From: Glandiceps talaboti
Lineage: Eukaryota; Hemichordata; Enteropneusta; Spengelidae
DNA length: 64,000 bases
Direction: 5' to 3'
Assembly: GCF_964340395.1 (NCBI RefSeq)
Contig: NC_135558.1
Location: forward strand, 2,557,501 to 2,621,500
Positions 35,749 through 49,080 of this stretch are shown here, piece after piece. How positions within the stretch are numbered: the first letter of the stretch is position 1; the number at the start of each line of letters is the position of its first letter. The position numbers were made by a program, and so were the translations under genes. The notes beneath the pieces were generated by a model. It made no database searches, was not told the DNA's origin, and worked only from the letters and a program-made list of their open reading frames with translations.

Positions 35749-38700
35749 TCGCCATGTCCACATCAAGGCTTTATAGTTTGCAAATACTGATTCCAGGAGT
35801 GAACAAATCCACTGGTCCTGGGTCCGGGACTAGCTATTTTTTCGGCGGACCACACAAATTTTACCTTGTCTGGTCCGTCGGACCAGTACCTTACTGTTAA
35901 TAACTATGTTAAAAAGTCATCTGAATATACAGATTCATAGGTAAGATGCAATGTTTCACATTAGCGGGACCTGGGACCACTAATTCTTTCAGCAAAACCA
36001 CTGGATTCTTTAAGGCACTGGTCTGGGGACCACCAGTTCACAAAATTATTTGTTCACCCCTGGATTCAGTTAGCCACAGCACCATGTCCACATCAAGGCT
36101 TTATTTTTTGCAAATACTGAGTCAGTTAGCCACAGCACCATGTCCACGTCAAGGCTTTATAGTTTGCAAATACTGATTCAGTTAGCCACAGCACCATGTC
36201 CACGTCAAGGCTTTATAGTTTGCAAATACTGATTCAGTTAGCAACAGCACCATGTCCATGCACGTCACAGCTTTATAGTTTGCAAATACTGATTCAGTTA
36301 GCCACAACACCATGTCCATGCACGTCACGGCTTTATAGTTTGCAAATACTGATTCAGTTAGCCACAGCACCATGTCCACATCAAGGCTTTATAGTTTGTA
36401 AATACTGATTCAGTTAGCCACAGCACCATGTCCATGTGGAGGCTTGATAGTTTGCAAATACTGATTCAGTTAGCCACAGCACCATGTCCACGTCAAGGCT
36501 TTATAGTTTGCAAATACTGATTCAGTTAGCCACAACACATGTCCACGTCAAGGCTTTTTGGTTTGCAAATACTGATTCAGTTAGCCACAGCACCATGTCC
36601 ACGTCACGGCTTTATAGTTTGCAAATACTGATTCAGTTAGCCACAGCACCATGTCCACGTCAAGGCTTTATAGTTTGCAAATACTGATTCAGTTAGCCAC
36701 AGCACCATGTCCACGTCACGGCTTTATAGTTTGCAAATACTGATTCAGTTAGCCACAGCACCATGTCCACGTCAAGGCTTTATAGTTTGCAAATACTGAT
36801 TCAGTTAGCCACAGCACCATGTCCACGTCAAGGCTTTATAGTTTGCAAATACTGATTCAGTTAGCCACAGCACCATGTCCACGTCACGGCTTTATAGTTT
36901 GCAAATACTGATTCAGTTAGCCACAGCACCATGTCCACGTCACGGCTTTATAGTTTGCAAATACTGATTCAGTTAGCCACAACACCATGTCCATGTGGAG
37001 GCTTGATAGTTTGCAAATACTGATTCAGTTAGCCACAGCACCATGTCCACATCAAGGCTTTATAGTTTGCAAATACTGATTCAGTTAGCCACAGCACCAT
37101 GTCCACGTCAAGGCTTTATAGTTTGCAAATACTGATTCAGTTAGCCACAGCACCATGTCCACGTCACGGCTTTATAGTTTGCAAATACTGATTCAGTTAG
37201 CCACAGCACCATGTCCACGTCAAGGCTTTATAGTTTGCAAATACTGATTCAGTTAGCCACAGTACCATGTCCACATCAAGGCTTTATAGTTTGCAAATAC
37301 TGATTCAGTTAGCCACAGCACCATGTCCATGTGGAGGCTTGATAGTTTGCAAATACTGATTCAGTTAGCCACAGCACCATGTCCACATCAAGGCTTTATA
37401 GTTTGCAAATACTGATTCAGTTAGCCACAGCACCATGTCCACATCAAGGCTTTATAGTTTGCAAATACTGATTCAGTTAGCCACAGCACCATGTCCACAT
37501 CAAGGCTTTATAGTTTGCAAATACTGATTCAGTTAGCCACAGTACCATGTCCACATCAAGGCTTTATAGTTTGCAAATACTGATTCAGTTAGCCACAGCA
37601 CCATATCCACGTCAAGGCTTTATAGTTTGCAAATACTGATTCAGTTAGCCACAACACCATGTCCACGTCAAGGCTTTATAGTTTGCAAATACTGATTCAG
37701 TTAGCCACAGCACCATGTCCACGTCAAGGCTTTATAGTTTGCAAATACTGATTCAGTTAGCCACAACACCATGTCCACGTCAAGGCTTTATAGTTTGCAA
37801 ATACTGATTCAGTTAGCCACAATACCATGTCCACGTCAAGGCTTTATAGTTTGCAAATACTGATTCAGTTAGCCACAGCACCATATCCACGTCAAGGCTT
37901 TATAGTTTGCAAATACTGATTCAGTTAGCCACAGTACCATGTCCACATCAAGGCTTTATAGTTTGCAAATACTGATTCAGTTAGCCACAGCACCATGTCC
38001 ACGTCAAGGCTTTATAGTTTGCAAATACTGATTCAGTTAGCCACAGCACCATGTCCATGCACGTCACGGCTTTATAGTTTGCAAATACTGATTCAGTTAG
38101 CCACAGCACCATGTCCACGTCAAGGCTTTATAGTTTGCAAATACTGATTCAGTTAGCCACAGCACCATGTCCATGTGGAGGCTTGATAGTTTGCAAATAC
38201 TGATTCAGTTAGCCACAGTACCATGTCCACATCAAGGCTTTATAGTTTGCAAATACTGATTCAGTTAGCCACAGCACCATGTCCACGTCAAGGCTTTATA
38301 GTTTGCAAATACTGATTCAGTTAGCCACAGCACCATGTCCATGCACGTCACGGCTTTATAGTTTGCAAATACTGATTCAGTTAGCCACAGCACCATGTCC
38401 ACGTCAAGGCTTTATAGTTTGCAAATACTGATTCAGTTAGCCACAGCACCATGTCCATGTGGAGGCTTGATAGTTTGCAAATACTGATTCAGTTAGCCAC
38501 AGCACCATGTCCACATCAAGGCTTTATAGTTTGCAAATACTGATTCAGTTAGCCACAGCACCATGTCCACGTCACGGCTTTATAGTTTGCAAATACTGAT
38601 TCAGTTAGCCACAGCACCATGTCCACGTCAAGGCTTTATAGTTTGCAAATACTGATTCAGTTAGCCACAACACCATGTCCATGTGGAGGCTTGATAGTTT

Positions 38701-41032
38701 GCAAATACTGATTCAGTTAGCCACAGCACCATGTCCACATCAAGGCTTTATAGTTTGCAAATACTGATTCAGTTAGCCACAGCACCATGTCCACGTCAAG
38801 GCTTTATAGTTTGCAAATACTGATTCAGTTAGCCACAGCACCATGTCCACGTCACGGCTTTATAGTTTGCAAATACTGATTCAGTTAGCCACAGCACCAT
38901 GTCCACGTCAAGGCTTTATAGTTTGCAAATACTGATTCAGTTAGCCACAGTACCATGTCCACATCAAGGCTTTATAGTTTGCAAATACTGATTCAGTTAG
39001 CCACAGCACCATGTCCATGTGGAGGCTTGATAGTTTGCAAATACTGATTCAGTTAGCCACAGCACCATGTCCACATCAAGGCTTTATAGTTTGCAAATAC
39101 TGATTCAGTTAGCCACAGCACCATGTCCACATCAAGGCTTTATAGTTTGCAAATACTGATTCAGTTAGCCACAGCACCATGTCCACATCAAGGCTTTATA
39201 GTTTGCAAATACTGATTCAGTTAGCCACAGTACCATGTCCACATCAAGGCTTTATAGTTTGCAAATACTGATTCAGTTAGCCACAGCACCATATCCACGT
39301 CAAGGCTTTATAGTTTGCAAATACTGATTCAGTTAGCCACAACACCATGTCCACGTCAAGGCTTTATAGTTTGCAAATACTGATTCAGTTAGCCACAGCA
39401 CCATGTCCACGTCAAGGCTTTATAGTTTGCAAATACTGATTCAGTTAGCCACAACACCATGTCCACGTCAAGGCTTTATAGTTTGCAAATACTGATTCAG
39501 TTAGCCACAATACCATGTCCACGTCAAGGCTTTATAGTTTGCAAATACTGATTCAGTTAGCCACAGCACCATATCCACGTCAAGGCTTTATAGTTTGCAA
39601 ATACTGATTCAGTTAGCCACAGTACCATGTCCACATCAAGGCTTTATAGTTTGCAAATACTGATTCAGTTAGCCACAGCACCATGTCCACGTCAAGGCTT
39701 TATAGTTTGCAAATACTGATTCAGTTAGCCACAGCACCATGTCCATGCACGTCACGGCTTTATAGTTTGCAAATACTGATTCAGTTAGCCACAGCACCAT
39801 GTCCACGTCAAGGCTTTATAGTTTGCAAATACTGATTCAGTTAGCCACAGCACCATGTCCATGTGGAGGCTTGATAGTTTGCAAATACTGATTCAGTTAG
39901 CCACAGTACCATGTCCACATCAAGGCTTTATAGTTTGCAAATACTGATTCAGTTAGCCACAGCACCATGTCCACGTCAAGGCTTTATAGTTTGCAAATAC
40001 TGATTCAGTTAGCCACAGCACCATGTCCATGCACGTCACGGCTTTATAGTTTGCAAATACTGATTCAGTTAGCCACAGCACCATGTCCACGTCAAGGCTT
40101 TATAGTTTGCAAATACTGATTCAGTTAGCCACAGCACCATGTCCATGTGGAGGCTTGATAGTTTGCAAATACTGATTCAGTTAGCCACAGCACCATGTCC
40201 ACATCAAGGCTTTATAGTTTGCAAATACTGATTCAGTTAGCCACAACACCATGTCCACGTCAAGGCTTTATAGTTTGCAAATACTGATTCAGTTAGCCAC
40301 AGCACCATGTCCACGTCAAGGCTTTATAGTTTGCAAATACTGATTCAGTTAGCCACAGCACCATGTCCACGTCACGGCTTTATAGTTTGCAAATACTGAT
40401 TCAGTTAGCCACAGCACCATGTCCACGTCAAGGCTTTATAGTTTGCAAATACTGATTCAGTTAGCCACAACACCATGTCCACGTCAAGGCTTTATAGTTT
40501 GCAAATACTGATTCAGTTAGCCACAGCACCATGTCCACGTCAAGGCTTTATAGTTTGCAAATACTGATTCAGTTAGCCACAGCACCATGTCCACGTCAAG
40601 GCTTTATAGTTTGCAAATACTGATTCAGTTAGCCACAGCACCATGTCCACGTCAAGGCTTTATAGTTTGCAAATACTGATTCAGTTAGCCACAGCACCAT
40701 GTCCACGTCAAGGCTTTATAGTTTGCAAATACTGATTCAGTTAGCCACAGCACCATGTCCATGTGGAGGCTTGATAGTTTGCAAATACTGATTCAGTTAG
40801 CCACAGCACCATGTCCATGTGGAGGCTTGATAGTTTGCAAATACTGATTCAGTTAGCCACAGCACCATGTCCATGTGGAGGCTTTATAGTTTGCAAATAC
40901 TGATTCAGTTAGCCACAGCACCATGTCCATGTGGAGGCTTGATAGTTTGCAAATACTGATTCAGTTAGCCACAGCACCATGTCCACGTCAAGGCTTGATA
41001 GTTTGCAAATACTGATTCAGTTAGCCACAACC
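35749..41032 (+). repeat. 56-bp satellite array, about 89 monomers, with higher-order repeat
   Basis: The monomer is GCCACAGCACCATGTCCACG, TCAAGGCTTTATAGTTTGCA, AATACTGATTCAGTTA. Recurrent variants differ at 'cacgtcaagg', 'cacgtcacgg', 'cacatcaagg', 'catgtggagg…ttgatag' and a 60-bp form 'catgcacgtcacgg'. A block of 28 consecutive monomers starting at 36981 recurs in identical variant order from 38669, a 1,688-bp offset (30 x 56 + 8). The first monomer is split by a 269-bp insertion. Frames on both strands at the left edge (35946-36687) are repeat-derived. Non-coding overall. Confidence 0.97.
35794..36062. mobile_element. hAT-like non-autonomous element inserted in the first satellite monomer
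   Basis: Ends are CAGGAGTGAACAAAT and its inverted partner ATTTGTTCACCCCTG. Both sides carry GATTC (35789-35793 and 36063-36067), and the satellite monomer (…actgattcagtt…) is restored by removing the insert with one GATTC. CAGGGGTG-type termini are typical of hAT elements, but hATs usually duplicate 8 bp, so the assignment is tentative. The interior has further inverted GGTCC/GGACC words. Confidence 0.8.
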
Positions 41033-41100
41033 CAACACAGTCATTACCAGCATAATTTACATGATAATTATATGTAGAGATTATCACGCTTTTAATAATG

Positions 41101-41395
41101 TTAAGTCATGTTTGCTCATGTTCATTTACATCATGACTCTTTGAATAGTCATAGTCTGGTGACACACTTTCGTTCCGTTAACTCATGTGTATATGTCATG
41201 TTTGACATACTTTTGTTAATGCTAAGTTCTGTGTATGTCATGTTTGCTCATGTTCATTTACATCATGACTCATTTGAATAATGAGTCTGATGACATACTT
41301 TTGTTAATGTTAAGTTCTGTGTATGTCATGTTTGCTCATGTTCATTTACATCATGACTATTTGAATAATCATAATTTTCAAACCGTAATAATAAC
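41101..41395 (+). repeat. ~91-131-bp tandem repeat, 3 copies
   Basis: 'catgtttgctcatgttcatt' + 'tacatcatgact' at 41107, 41238 and 41329. Between them lie 'tgatgacatacttttgttaatg' variants. Confidence 0.85.
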
Positions 41396-41520
41396 TTGCC
41401 AGGGAAAACAGGACAAGTGTGTGGATAAGAGCCATTATAATGACTTGCCAGGGAAAACATGACAAGGGTGTGGATAAGAGCCATTATAATGACTTACTAG
41501 GGAAAGCAGGACAAGTGTAT
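41386..41520 (+). repeat. 51-bp repeat, 3 copies
   Basis: 'aatgacttgccagggaaaac' … 'gtggataagagccattat' at about 41390, 41441 and 41492, progressively diverged to the right. Confidence 0.9.
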
Positions 41521-41740
41521 AGATTTGAGCGTTAATGGCATAACACAACAGTGCTGTGAACAGGCTACACTGAATGTGAATCTAGCCACTCAAAATTCAC
41601 ACTATTATTGTACAGTGGTTGAATGTGACAGTACTTTATTCATCTTGAAGAGAAACAATGAAATATTGACGAACTTATCAAATATTCACAAACTTATTTA
41701 AATATTAAAACATGGGATATGTACATGTATACCTAGCCTA

Positions 41741-42219
41741 GCTTCTATGCTTGTATTTGATTTGGGCTATTACCCACAACTCAATGATAGCCTTTCAATA
41801 TTTCATTTTAATGAAGCATTGGCCAGAAAGCTGGTTCAAATTCTTAAAGTTAATGGCTTTTAATTCTTCCTATTGTGCCAGCCTACATTAATAGTACCAC
41901 CATGTAATTTAAATCAACAAAAACAGTGGAAGTATGCAAAATAAACATAATTTCCATATTCAAAGGTAATTAATCAAAAAGCCAATCGAAAAGGGATAGA
42001 TTTCACGGACTTCAACATCTCTATGAGGGGCTGAATCATTGCTGTGTAAAATCATAACCTAATTTTGAAGTGTGAATACAATTTACAAAACTGTTGGCAA
42101 TTTGTAGTCTAGTTCCTATACAGTATCATTACCATTACAATGTAAATATCCACTCACAGTTGGCATCCTAACTAGGCTGTTAGTTGTTGGTAATAGCCCA
42201 AATCAAACAAAGGCTTGGC
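41741..42219. mobile_element. ~480-bp element with imperfect TIRs
   Basis: 'gcttgtatttgatttgggct' + 'attaccca' (41749-41777) pairs with 42183-42218 reversed ('tggtaatagcccaaatcaaa' …). Inside, 42106-42168 is the reverse complement of the leader and one monomer of the minisatellite at 32328. No coding capacity was seen. Target duplication not resolved. Confidence 0.6.
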
Positions 42220-44224
42220 AATTCCATACTTACAGGAGAAATGAAGATGCCTCACGAGATCTACATTTTGATTAATCACCTTGGTGCAAAATATTGCACT
42301 GTTTCTACAAAGCCCTCATGAAAACACCCACATATTATAAACAATATAACAGTTGTGAAACCAAATAATTGTACAAACAAACAACATAAACTCACAGACA
42401 ACATAAGCACCATGGTATTTTATCACGGTTAGTGTCTCTGAGAGAGATTTCTGCACCATTTTCATTGATTTTTAATGACCATTTTATATAATAGATAGTA
42501 TGAACATCAATGAAAAGGTTACATATGCTTGTTATGGTATTACAGTTGAAGGGAGAAAGTCATACCTACATGTCTTTGATCTCAAAGAATACAAAATGAA
42601 CAACTATATTTCTACATACTAAATGTGATGGCTTACTTGAATTATCTTGTTCCATAATTTGCTTGAACATACATGTAATAACCAATTTGATATTTTCACA
42701 TTGCTGTGGAAGGGAGAAAGCCTGACCTACATGCATTTGGTCCAAATGTATAACAGATTTAGTGATATTTCTATATTTTTACATACTCTATGACATTAGC
42801 TATGATCCGAATGTGTACAAAATTAACTATTTTAAAAACTAACTACATTTTTACATGATGTTTTACAAATGTACTTGAATTATCTTGTTACATAATTTGA
42901 TTTGGTTACATAAGTACCAATTTGATATTTTCTGGATGTAAAATACCTATTTTGTTAGACCAGATGTCAGTGAAATCACTTTTTTATGAATATTGATAGA
43001 ATACTAACATTGACAACAATACAACTCTCATTCTCGTAAGCCAGATCATATTTTTTTGCTGGTACATAGAAAAATAATAAAAAAACCATCTCCGGTACAT
43101 TTTGAATGGTCATCACAAAAAACCCTGTGGTATTACAATGATAAATGATAGCAAATGAGGCCATTTCCTATGCTTTACCATACACCATACATGAAATAAT
43201 TGGTTTTTACCTACTCAGTGACAGGTATCTCTTCTGAAATAATTGGATCTGGTTACAAAGAATAATTATTTGTTTTAATATTTCAAGACTGATATAGAAT
43301 TAATAGACAAATTTTTGTGCCGGTGTCATAACTTTTTCAAAATTCTAACAAATTCATCAAGTTTTGGCTAATTTGCATAAATATCCTTTCCGGTTTTTTA
43401 AAATAATTTGCTTCATATCATATATATATTAATAATGACAATGTCAAACATCATGCTTCTGTGATTTTGTTATTCGTGGATAAATTTTGCCCCATTTCAT
43501 CCTTAACTGAACTTATGGCTGATGGCGAGAGAATCTTTGACTTTGCATATCAATGTAAATCAAACTCAGTTTAGCTCAACATAAAACATCGCACCACATT
43601 TATGGAAACATATAAAGAAAATTCAGTCAACTGTGACAATTCTGCAACACCTATATCACTTCATTCATACTGAGTTTATTGTCCAAAGAGTATACCCTCC
43701 AACAGAGTATACCCTTCAACTATAATATAACCTGTTTATGTAACAGCGTCAAGTAATAACGTTTTCAATAAATGAAATCTACCCGAGATTCCCCCCTGGC
43801 TATTTGAACAATGTGTTCTCATTTATGGATGAGGATCACTGTATAGGAAGCTATGTAGATAGTAGCCGTTTTTTTCTGCATTTTGTAAGACCTACATTTT
43901 AGACCCCTGTCAAATGAAATAGTTAAGATCTACAAGATACAATCAATGCTGACAGCAATAAAGGTATCACTAGCTATATAGCAGCATATGTCGTTCTTCC
44001 CATAGTGAATGGAATGTAAACTTGGCATCTAAGCAGTACTGTTGAAACAATTTGATGGGGGTGTAGTAATCACTTCAATTCCTCTATATAATGCATTATT
44101 CACAAGTTTGTGACTGAGTTGTTTTACAGGAGATGGAAATATAGTGTTGATAAATAATTGATCATTTTAATGTCTACAAATTCACGATAAAACACCACAC
44201 ATGACAGCATTCAGGCAATCAATA
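42220..44224. other. AT-rich non-coding stretch
   Basis: Two related ~170-bp passages near 42540 and 42705 share 'gggagaaag.c.tacctacatg'. The minus frame at 42976-43164 has no domain. No exon was recognised. Confidence 0.4.
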
Positions 44225-44590
44225 CATGTAGTTATGTTCACACTGTAAGTTTTACAGCTGTGGAGTGCTGGTACTGATTTAACACTGACATATAGAAATG
44301 AACAATACACATAATAGAAAGCTATCATTTATTCTGTAGGTATGTTCATACTGCAGATTTTACAGCTGTGTTGGGGTGGGGGTGGGGTGGGGGTGGGGGT
44401 ACTCATTTAACATTGACATTTACATAAAACACGCTTTACCTGCAGCTAAATATGTTCACATTGTAGGTTTTACAGTTGTCTTAGGGGGTACTGATTTGAT
44501 TGCGAAATAGAAGCAAAAAGTTCAACTTCAGTTTCCCATAACTGAATTCTCTTAAGTTGTGATCACACTGTAGATTTTACCTTTAGACAT
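44225..44590 (+). repeat. ~108-bp degenerate array with a nested (GGGGT)n
   Basis: 'tatgttcacactgtaggttt' + 'tacagctgt' at about 44231, 44339, 44449 and 44554. In the second unit the 'ttgggg' point has expanded into a (GGGGT)n run (44373-44400). Confidence 0.8.
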
Positions 44591-45085
44591 CCTTTTGAAA
44601 GAAATTGGCCATACATAAATATTACAGACTGTCTGCAATATGCAAAAAATAGCTTGAATTTGATAAAGGACAGAGAAGGTCAATGTCAAGGTCAAAGATC
44701 ACATTCTTACAAGAAAGCTTAAATGTGATGATATAGGGTTAGACACTTGAATGGGCTCCATGTCTCTGTATTGGAGTTTTTGAGTTACAATGTATGCAGT
44801 AATGTATTGACTTGTTTACTCCAAATGTGGCAACCATTCAGCTGAAAGTGAAATGTGCACCAAAATCAATCCTTCTGTATAGTTTTCTTCTCCTATTTAA
44901 CCTGAGGACATGATACAACGGTAATTGGCAAAGAGCAAATATGACAAAGTGTCTGTATTAGGCAAGGAATGGCTGGATTTGGATAATTGATGCTGAAGGT
45001 CAAGCAAGGTTAAAGGTCAATGTCTTAAAAGAAAGCTTGTACCCGATAACAGGAGGTAGACACTTGAATGGAGTCTCTATGTATT
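44585..45085 (+). repeat. ~300-bp AGGTCA-rich repeat, 2 units
   Basis: Same family as 32780-33545: 'aaggtcaatgtcaaggtcaa' (44678), 'agacacttgaatgggctcc' (44741), 'ccattcagctgaaagtg' (44832), 'aaggtcaatgtcttaaaaga' (45012) and 'agacacttgaatggagtc' (45058). Confidence 0.75.
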
Positions 45086-45701
45086 ATGTGTTTTGAGATA
45101 TACATGTACCTTTGAAACGCTGGAAAAATATCCTACTATTAAAAATAGATGAAAATGGAAATATCCATTTTTGTGACCAAACTAAGATTTCTAAGTACCA
45201 ATCAAGTCCACCAGAAATATTCATATTTGTGACATGTTTGACAACACCTAGTACCTCATAAGACAAATTGCATCTTGAAACATAATCATTTTTAACTGTA
45301 GGTTGTACAGTACTTTTTGCATATAAACAAACCAAATCATTATCCCTTGACATAAGAAATCTGTTAAAGATCCTTGTCTTATTCAAATAACATGATAATC
45401 TGTTCATTGATTTCGGATCTAACGTTGTCGAGTCAAAACACAGGTATGCATACCGATCTAAACCCTGATGTGAATTACAAACTTGAAATACTGCAGCTAA
45501 AAATGTATGGCCTTCACCTGATTAGTCATGCAAGCAATGGCACTTAGTTTTTACAGTGTTTGCACAAATATGTACCAGTAATTACAAGGCATGTAGTTAA
45601 AGTTATCCGTAAAGCGACGCCGGGATTACAGACATGCAATCAGTCCACAATAAAAGCTTGTATGTGTGTCGATGGCCAAGCTACAATTTGGGCCGTGAAA
45701 T

Positions 45702-46325
45702 GTGATGACTTTGATGGGGAATTTTAGTACTACAAATGTGACAACTTTGATAGGGAATTTTAGTACTACAAATGCAATGACTTTGATAGGGAATTTTAGT
45801 ACTACAAATGTGACAACTTTGATAGGGAATTTTAGTACTACAAATGCAATGACTTTGATAGGGAATTTTAGTACTACAAATGTGACAACTTTGATAGGGA
45901 ATTTTAGTACTACAAATGTGACAACTTTGATAGGGAATTTTAGTACTACAAATGTGACAACTTTGATGGGGAATTTTAGTACTACAAATTTGACAACTTT
46001 GAGAGGGAATTTTAGTACTACAAATGCAATGACTTTGATGGGGAATTGTAGTACTAGAAATGCGATGACTTTGGTGGGGAATTGTAGTACTACAAATGCA
46101 ATGACTTTGATGGGGAATTGTAGTACTAGAAATGCAACAACTTTGATGGGGAATTGTAGTACTACAAATGCAATGACTTTGATGGGGAATTGTAGTACTA
46201 GAAATGCAATGACTTTGATGGGGAATTGTAGTACTAGAAATGCGATGACTTTGATAAGGAATTGTAGTACTAGAAATGCGATGACTTTGATGGGGAATTG
46301 TAGTACAACAAATGCGAGTTTACTT
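45702..46325 (+). repeat. 36-bp minisatellite, about 17 copies, open in one frame
   Basis: The unit is 'gacaactttgatagggaatt' + 'ttagtactacaaatgt'. The period is a multiple of 3 and the unit has no stop in one frame, so a 212-codon frame of MTLIGNFSTTNV-type repeats results. Left copies read NFSTTN; right copies read NCSTRN or NCSTTN, with a clear switch near 46045. No signal peptide, splice context or non-repeat domain supports a gene. Confidence 0.93.
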
Positions 46326-47769
46326 TTGACAAGCTATTAAAGACAGACACTCATTAAAATTATAGCATACCGGGCCATTGATATTACCATAAACAGTTGG
46401 ATAGTGTCTCTGATATCTTGATCATCAGATTATTTCAGCCTGCTACATTTATAGGTTTACCCACCATAAAGAATGGTTGAGTCTATTGGAAGCCTGCTGA
46501 AACTCAAGCTGTATTATTTTTTATAGTTTTTCCATTATACATTTTTGTTATCACAATTACTACTTGACCTAATACCCATGATACCAAGGCTATCCCATAA
46601 TTATGCAACCTACCAAATGCTACAATAACAGTTATGATTTAGTGTCTGTCTTAGCTTGTCAAAACCAAGCTTGCCATTGTTGCAGTGATAATTCTGTTAG
46701 ACCAGCTGCCAAAATTTACAAAGAATCATATAGAGTATAATCCATTTCCCTATAATTTTATCTTTCTTCAATTCTATGCCTCATAGTGTTAGATAAGCAT
46801 TAATGCATTTGAACAAATAAAATCATGAATATTCCAAAGAATTTGAAAGGGAATATTATCGATGTTCAATAATGTTCTCGCTGCAAATATAAATAAATCA
46901 ATGACATACAAATTTCAAAGAAACAATTTATCATCAGCTCTATGCTTCCGTAACTTTAAAATTAAAGTACAACAGCCTTCCCATCAAACTTTGACATAAA
47001 AGTACAACATTCATGCAATTTATAAATTTGTGCTGCAGGCTTCCATACTACAATAACCTTACCTTAACTACAATGTAGGAAAACTCAAACAAAATTGTCC
47101 CTGCACAGAAATGTACATGATGTACAAACTACTTGTTTCCTCAGACGAGCTCTGGTGTTATGCAAATAGCCAAATCAAATGCAAACTTGAGATGACGGTG
47201 TTTGTCAACAAACAAAATGAACTATTATGAATAAATTTAAACTTTGACAGATGAGCGTCCATGAAAATGAAATATTAGACAATCCCTGAACTTAACTGTA
47301 GTCAAGCGTACTACATGTAGTACTGCAAAATAATATAGTGTCTGACAAATGTTGCACTGTTTTCTCTGTTCTTGACTGGTAAACCTGTGGTAGAAAAATA
47401 CTTTATTTGGTTTTGTGATTTGTAGTATTTCAATGTAGTCAATGTACATTAAAAAAGTTGCATGTCTAAATTGAAATGCTTTAAAACAATCAAGCATAGC
47501 ACAATGAAAGGTTCATAAAATGTGCTTCATAAAAGCTGATGGCCATCCTAAAATCCTTGTATGACTGAAAAATACACTGTACAACTCTGGTAATTGAGGT
47601 TTCAGTTGACTAAACTAAAACTATTGTTGTTCGATGTGGTACATTACACAAATGGGTGATAGTGGTTCCTCTGTTGTGAGAATCTAATCACCCTGTGATC
47701 AAGATAGTGTAAACATTGGAAGTCTCAAAACAGTAGACTGCAAATTTATGGAACTAGGTTACAAAGACC
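46326..47769. other. AT-rich non-coding stretch
   Basis: Nothing recognised. Confidence 0.4.
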
Positions 47770-48255
47770 TATTGAGACTATAATTAAACTTGTTCAATCG
47801 TAACTTGCCACATCATTTCACACAATATTGTTCATTTCCCACTCACTACTATAATACACTTCACAAAATCAAAGGCAATGTTTCAATTCGAACGATAAAC
47901 ATAGAAATGGGTAAATTCGCAATATCATACACCGGTGCAGTACAATGGAACAACCTACCTCTCAATTTTAGGTCAATATTATCAAGAAATATATTTCACA
48001 ACTCCCTTAAAAATGTCCTCCATATGATGTAAATATTATAATTCATGTAGATATACATATTATCATAATTTAGTTTTCACTACCCTCTTTATATTTTTGT
48101 CATTTATAATGTCTAAGGAGACAGACTAGATCATCAACTACCTATTTTCCGTCTCCCTTTACCAACTTCAAGACGTGTAATATTTTCTTTTGTCTGTAAA
48201 TGTACAAATTTATTATTTATTAAGTGGGTAATAAAGAAAAGATTATTATTAAATC
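47770..48255 (+). mobile_element. 3' end of a CR1/L2-like LINE
   Basis: The frame 47790-48032 reads YNTLHKIKGN, then NIEMGKFAISYTGAVQWNNL and PLNFRSILSRNIFHNSLKN. This is the familiar C-terminal tail of CR1/L2-type ORF2 proteins (HxYNTR…, G…FSIxFxGAxxWNxLP, …F(K)xxLK). A ~200-bp 3' UTR follows, and the element ends in an ATT-repeat tail ('gattattattaaat', 48241-48254). It is 5'-truncated near 47770, as usual for such insertions. The frame is intact over its length, so the copy is fairly young. Confidence 0.85.
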
Positions 48256-49080
48256 AACATCCCATTCAATAGCTTATCACTATTATATCAACATGTGTGA
48301 CAATAGTTTTAGTTTGTCTATTTTAGTAAACCGTAGCCACAATTACCAGAATAATATCAGAAAATTAGGGATAACATTGTAAACCTCCTCATAGTGAAAC
48401 TATCACACTGTCATTTTTACTACTATTTTTTATGCCATATAACAATATTAACTAACACTGCCATGCTATTGTGTACTAGAATACAACAGTTGACAATCAA
48501 AAATGTTCAATATTAAACATAAATGTAGTTAGATCTGACTTTGTCTGCTCATCTTCAGTGATTTTAGATTTGGTCACCATTAAAGTTACAGCCATTTTTG
48601 TTTTATGTAAGAAATAGTCATTCTGAAAGATATCCATTCCAGAAAATATTCAAATGAAGTGAAAGTTGTTTATTGTAAATGATAAGTTTAGTTTCCCTGT
48701 ATACAATTTTCCCAAATTTTTAAATAATTTTTTTTACAATCTTTGGTTATGATTTAAGAACAAGCTTATTTTCACAGTTTTATGTGCATAGTCTGCTTAT
48801 GTGTTACTGTACTGTTGTGATTGATATGTTTATCATCATGGACTATAAGGTCTCAGTGTCAACACTGTGATTATCATTGATGACAAAGACCATAACATCA
48901 TCATCAATACTTCAGAATATGACATCCAAAACAGTTCAGGAAAGCACTGGCACTGTACAACCATCAATCTATGTTATATCTTTGATATGGAAGAAATTGC
49001 ATTATTTTTATGTTTGGCATTAAAATCAGACTGCAACATGGGCGAAAGGTGGATTTGTGACAATAACACTGACCCATACA
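48256..49080. other. AT-rich non-coding stretch
   Basis: The frame at 48867-49127 has no domain and runs into G-rich repeats. Nothing else was recognised. Confidence 0.4.

Noticed and set aside
35789-36067. Firm assignment to the hAT superfamily
   Set aside because: Termini look hAT-like, but the visible duplication is 5 bp (GATTC), not the usual 8 bp.
35749-41032. Centromere
   Set aside because: The array is about 5 kb, single and surrounded by ordinary sequence; nothing shows centromeric function.
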